A stretch of DNA of 64,000 nt, from NCBI RefSeq assembly GCF_014641855.1, contig NZ_BMII01000004.1, forward strand, positions 62,001-126,000, read 5' to 3'. The stretch is from Shewanella inventionis. Lineage in GTDB: Bacteria; Pseudomonadota; Gammaproteobacteria; Enterobacterales; Shewanellaceae. The position numbers and the translations under genes are program-made. The stretch's first letter is position 1; each line of letters opens with the position of its first letter. The notes under the pieces were generated by a model, which worked only from the letters and a program-made list of their open reading frames with translations, did not search any database and was not told the DNA's origin. This document shows, in pieces, positions 61,490-64,000 of this stretch.

Positions 61490-62500
61490 TTAATTAAGCT
61501 GGAACAGTCCTTTAGAACCGGCAAACCATAATTGGCCTTCACTGTCCTTTGCTATTGCAACGATGTTTTCACCTTGGCGACGCGTGACCATTTCAGCTTG
61601 GGTGCCCTCTACCGACAAGACTATCCCAGCGTTACCCACAAGATATAATTCATTATTTGCAGTGACAAGTGCACCATTAATGGACGACTCGACAGGTAAT
61701 TCAACCTGTTGCCACTGAGACAAACTCAAATCAGATTTAAACACATGACCACGCAACCCCATAACATAAATGCTGTCATTTACCTGTATGGCATTGAACA
61801 TTGACCCATCATAATCAAAATCAACTTTTGTGAAGGTGTGTCCATTATCATCCGATACCGCAACCATACCTAACTCACCGACTAATAATAATCGTTGATC
61901 GGCTAAACGAATTAAACGATTAAAATGTGGTAATAACGCTGAGCGCTCAGACAAATACAAAGATTCATCTTCGGCTTTTAATTCATTTAAATAGGCAATA
62001 TCTTCTTCAAATAATAATTCTTGATGAAATTCATCTTGCCAAGTTTTACCACCGTCAGCGGTTCGATAAAACAGGCCATAAGCGCCAACAGCAATACCAT
62101 CATTAGGGGTATAAAAACGCACATCTAAAAAGGGCTTTTCAATCTTGACTGATTGCATCTGCACAGACCAGGTTTCACCACCGTCATTGGTATGAATAAT
62201 CGTTGCATCATGCCCTACGGCCCACCCTTTCATCTCATCGAAAAAGAAGACTTTGGTTAATTGAGTTAACACAGGAGTAGCAACTTGCTGCCATTGACCA
62301 TTTTTGAGCAATAGCACATTACCACGTTGCCCTACGGCAACCAGGCGATCACCCGCATTGGCAATATCAAGTAATAAAGAGGATTGAGCTAAAGGCTGAA
62401 TTTGAACAGTTAATGGGTCGAGTTGGGCATCTACTGAAGCAGTATATAAACATGCACTAATCCCAATCGCCACTGCACTGCGAAGCATGCTAAACGTCAT
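61490..62500 (-). CDS. Ycf48/BNR-repeat beta-propeller exported protein
   Basis: A 336-residue protein with a signal peptide (about 1-25, ending YTASVDA). At least four propeller blades are visible as GWAVGHDATIIHTNDGGETW, GIAVGAYGLFYRTADGGKTW, LLVGELGMVAVSDDNGHTF and LWFAGSKGLFQLN, quoted in part. These are the pattern of plant and cyanobacterial photosystem II assembly factor Ycf48 and bacterial sialidase-type repeats. There is no photosynthesis here; in proteobacteria such proteins recur next to DUF1329/DUF1302 and MMPL genes and are probably accessory parts of the transport system. Confidence 0.83.
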   Translation of the reverse strand: MTFSMLRSAVAIGISACLYTASVDAQLDPLTVQIQPLAQSSLLLDIANAGDRLVAVGQRGNVLLLKNGQWQQVATPVLTQLTKVFFFDEMKGWAVGHDATIIHTNDGGETWSVQMQSVKIEKPFLDVRFYTPNDGIAVGAYGLFYRTADGGKTWQDEFHQELLFEEDIAYLNELKAEDESLYLSERSALLPHFNRLIRLADQRLLLVGELGMVAVSDDNGHTFTKVDFDYDGSMFNAIQVNDSIYVMGLRGHVFKSDLSLSQWQQVELPVESSINGALVTANNELYLVGNAGIVLSVEGTQAEMVTRRQGENIVAIAKDSEGQLWFAGSKGLFQLN

Positions 62501-62520
62501 ACAAACTTCCTTAACAATGA

Positions 62521-62539
62521 AGGGGCGCTTGGCGCCCCT
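62521..62539 (-). other. GC-rich intercistronic hairpin
   Basis: A perfect 8-bp stem (AGGGGCGC with GCGCCCCT) with a 3-nt loop lies between the DUF1329 and Ycf48-like genes. No T tract follows on the coding strand, so it is more likely to stabilise the upstream message or reduce downstream expression than to end transcription fully. Confidence 0.6.
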
Positions 62540-62552
62540 ATTTTATGGCTAA

Positions 62553-63917
62553 TTAACGAATACCAGCGCGTCTTAATGCATCTGGTGTAAAGTTAGATTC
62601 AGAAAGAGAAGCATCAAAGTTATACATGCGACCTTCGTTATCTAACCCCATTGCCAAGTAGCGACGAGATTGCAAGTCATGGAATACTTCTAACGTACTC
62701 CAATTTGTTAATGCATCGTAATAGTTAATAGAATGAGCCACACCGACACGATACAACTCATCACGGTTGTCATACATATCAGTTAAGGCAATTTGCCATG
62801 AATCTTCATCGATATAGAAAACACGCGATTTATAGATATGGCGCATGCCGTCTTTCAACGTTGCTTTCACTTCCCATACACGATGTTTCTCGTAACGCGC
62901 AAATTCAGGATTAATATGACCAGGTTTTAAAATTTGTTCATATTTTAATTTGTCTGAATGTAGCTTGTAGTCATTGTAAGGAATATAAATTTCTTTTTTA
63001 CCAACAAGTTCCCAGTTGTAACGTGAAGGAGAACCGTTGAACATATCGAAATCGTCTGTGGTTCTTAGGCCATCAGACACTGTGCCTGGTGTATCAAATG
63101 CCACATTAGGCGCTTTACGTACGCGACGTTGCCCAGTGTTATAAGTCCATGCTTGACGAGGCAATGCCTCTTGGTCCATGGTTTCTTTAACTAATAACGC
63201 GGTACCTGCTAAACGGGCTGGCTGAGTCACAACTTGCTTAAAGTAAAACAAGGTGTTGGTTTCTTTTAGCTTGTCTAATGTAATTTCAGGGCGAGTATAC
63301 TCAAAGCGAATTTCTTCAGCATTTTCAACTAAGGTGTATGAGCCTGTTGAAGTTGGAGCCGCTTGGCTACGATATGTTTCTACATCCACACCACGATAGC
63401 GAAGAATATGATTCCAAATCACTTCTAAACCATTTGCAGGAATAGGAAAAGGTACCCCAATAGTCGCACCAGAAATACCATTACCTTGAGAAACTAGTTC
63501 TGCGCTAACAGCATTTTTCTTTGTTGCATCATAAACATACTGAGGAACAGATGCACTGCGACGTGTTTGATACACATTCATTTGGTACGAATCAGGATAC
63601 AACTCAAACAGTTTGTTTTGTCCTGGAGTTAAAAATTCAGCATATTGAGCTTTATTGGCATTTGTGATGGTAAATAATATTTTATCATCAGGAAAAGGAT
63701 CTGGGTGATGCATCCCCTTAGTATAACCCGCAACAGGCTGAGTAATACCACCATCCCAAGCAGGAATTGAACCATCTGCATTAGCCGCTTTATCACCGCC
63801 TAATGGCGTTAAAGTTGTGCCCAATTTGTCAGCGTCAGCTTGTGATACTTTCGCCAGCGCAGCAGGTGCACCGAGTGCCATAATCACTGCTGCCGATAAT
63901 ATCGTCAGTTTCTTCAT
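62553..63917 (-). CDS. DUF1329 exported protein (outer-membrane lipoprotein-sorting-like)
   Basis: A 454-residue protein with a signal peptide (about 1-22, ending PAALA) and no lipobox Cys. Typical DUF1329 segments include LGTTLTPLGGDKAANADGSI, IPAWDGGI, GQRRVRKAPNVAFD, ERYNW-like SRYNWELVGKKEIYIPYN, EKHRVWEVKATLKDGMRHIY and YIDEDSWQI. The fold is related to LolA/LolB-type lipid carriers, so a periplasmic carrier of a hydrophobic compound is plausible. It follows a probable DUF1302 outer-membrane gene by 13 nt and precedes the Ycf48-like and RND genes. Confidence 0.87.
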   Translation of the reverse strand: MKKLTILSAAVIMALGAPAALAKVSQADADKLGTTLTPLGGDKAANADGSIPAWDGGITQPVAGYTKGMHHPDPFPDDKILFTITNANKAQYAEFLTPGQNKLFELYPDSYQMNVYQTRRSASVPQYVYDATKKNAVSAELVSQGNGISGATIGVPFPIPANGLEVIWNHILRYRGVDVETYRSQAAPTSTGSYTLVENAEEIRFEYTRPEITLDKLKETNTLFYFKQVVTQPARLAGTALLVKETMDQEALPRQAWTYNTGQRRVRKAPNVAFDTPGTVSDGLRTTDDFDMFNGSPSRYNWELVGKKEIYIPYNDYKLHSDKLKYEQILKPGHINPEFARYEKHRVWEVKATLKDGMRHIYKSRVFYIDEDSWQIALTDMYDNRDELYRVGVAHSINYYDALTNWSTLEVFHDLQSRRYLAMGLDNEGRMYNFDASLSESNFTPDALRRAGIR

Positions 63918-63930
63918 TATAATTATCCTT

Positions 63931-64000
63931 TTAAATCGAATACTTGACGTTGAAAGAGATATAATCTCTGTCTGTCATCGCATTAGTTGTTCCTACACCA
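63931..64000 (-). CDS. C-terminal end of a probable DUF1302 outer-membrane protein (5' part outside window)
   Basis: The last 22 codons before a TAA at 63933-63931 read GVGTTNAMTDRDYISFNVKY and end in SI. The RDYISFNVKYS ending is like the last beta-strand of DUF1302 barrel proteins, which regularly precede DUF1329 genes. The frame is open to the window edge. The identification rests on few residues and on gene order. Confidence 0.6.
   Translation of the reverse strand, partial: GVGTTNAMTDRDYISFNVKYSI

Overview
The window is chromosomal DNA of a gammaproteobacterium of the Shewanella type. This is inferred from the conserved neighbourhoods ruvC-yebC-aspS, cmoA-cmoB, dnaQ/rnhA/yafS-like/gloB/mltD, zapC-pyrD and a 1614-residue NAD-dependent glutamate dehydrogenase, and from the fairly low GC content and the abundant short dispersed repeats. 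No rRNA, CRISPR array, prophage or intact transposase gene was seen.

Layout. 0-3.1 kb: the 3'-truncated ruvC, yebC and aspS on the minus strand. 3.2-6.1 kb: a large periplasm-sensing diguanylate cyclase. 6.6-8.3 kb: cmoAB, tRNA wobble uridine modification. 8.3-14.4 kb: a tight five-gene envelope operon of a retropepsin-like lipoprotein, an inactive transglutaminase fused to membrane helices, an ATP-grasp ligase, a degenerate M3-peptidase-like exported protein and a DUF3541 protein. It closes with a clear terminator and is the best candidate here for a poorly described system. 14.5-15.4 kb: a LysR regulator. 15.4-21.7 kb: an accessory island of two dispersed repeat families, a tandem duplication, an octanucleotide microsatellite, an LprI-like exported protein and a group II intron with its maturase. 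21.7-23.3 kb: a SprA-type putative metalloprotease and a small partner. 23.4-30.2 kb: the thiamine operon thiC-thiDE-thiF-thiS-thiG-thiH behind a TPP riboswitch. 30.4-32.6 kb: a divergent TonB-dependent receptor with the motifs of copper receptors.

32.7-33.6 kb: two intact tRNA-Asp genes followed by four decayed tRNA-Asp-like units, each with its own terminator. 33.7-39.8 kb: a TIGR03503-type membrane protein, dnaQ, rnhA, a YafS-like methyltransferase, gloB and mltD. 40-42.9 kb: an AsmA-family protein, rraA and an orphan small gene. 43-48.8 kb: a LysR gene divergent from a five-gene acyl-CoA dehydrogenase / dehydrogenase / APH-kinase cluster resembling the parts of ACAD10/11 and Lva-type hydroxyacid catabolism. 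49-51.3 kb: a GAF-GGDEF-EAL protein. 51.5-52.0 kb: two MITE-like elements. 52.2-58.8 kb: zapC, pyrD and the large glutamate dehydrogenase. 59-64 kb: an RND/MMPL transporter, a Ycf48-like protein, a DUF1329 protein and the last residues of a probable DUF1302 outer-membrane protein, read as one envelope transport operon.

Functional assignments come from motif recognition and gene order only. No database search was run. Several start codons were moved inward from the longest open frame on the basis of ribosome-binding sites, signal peptides or family N-termini; each case is stated.
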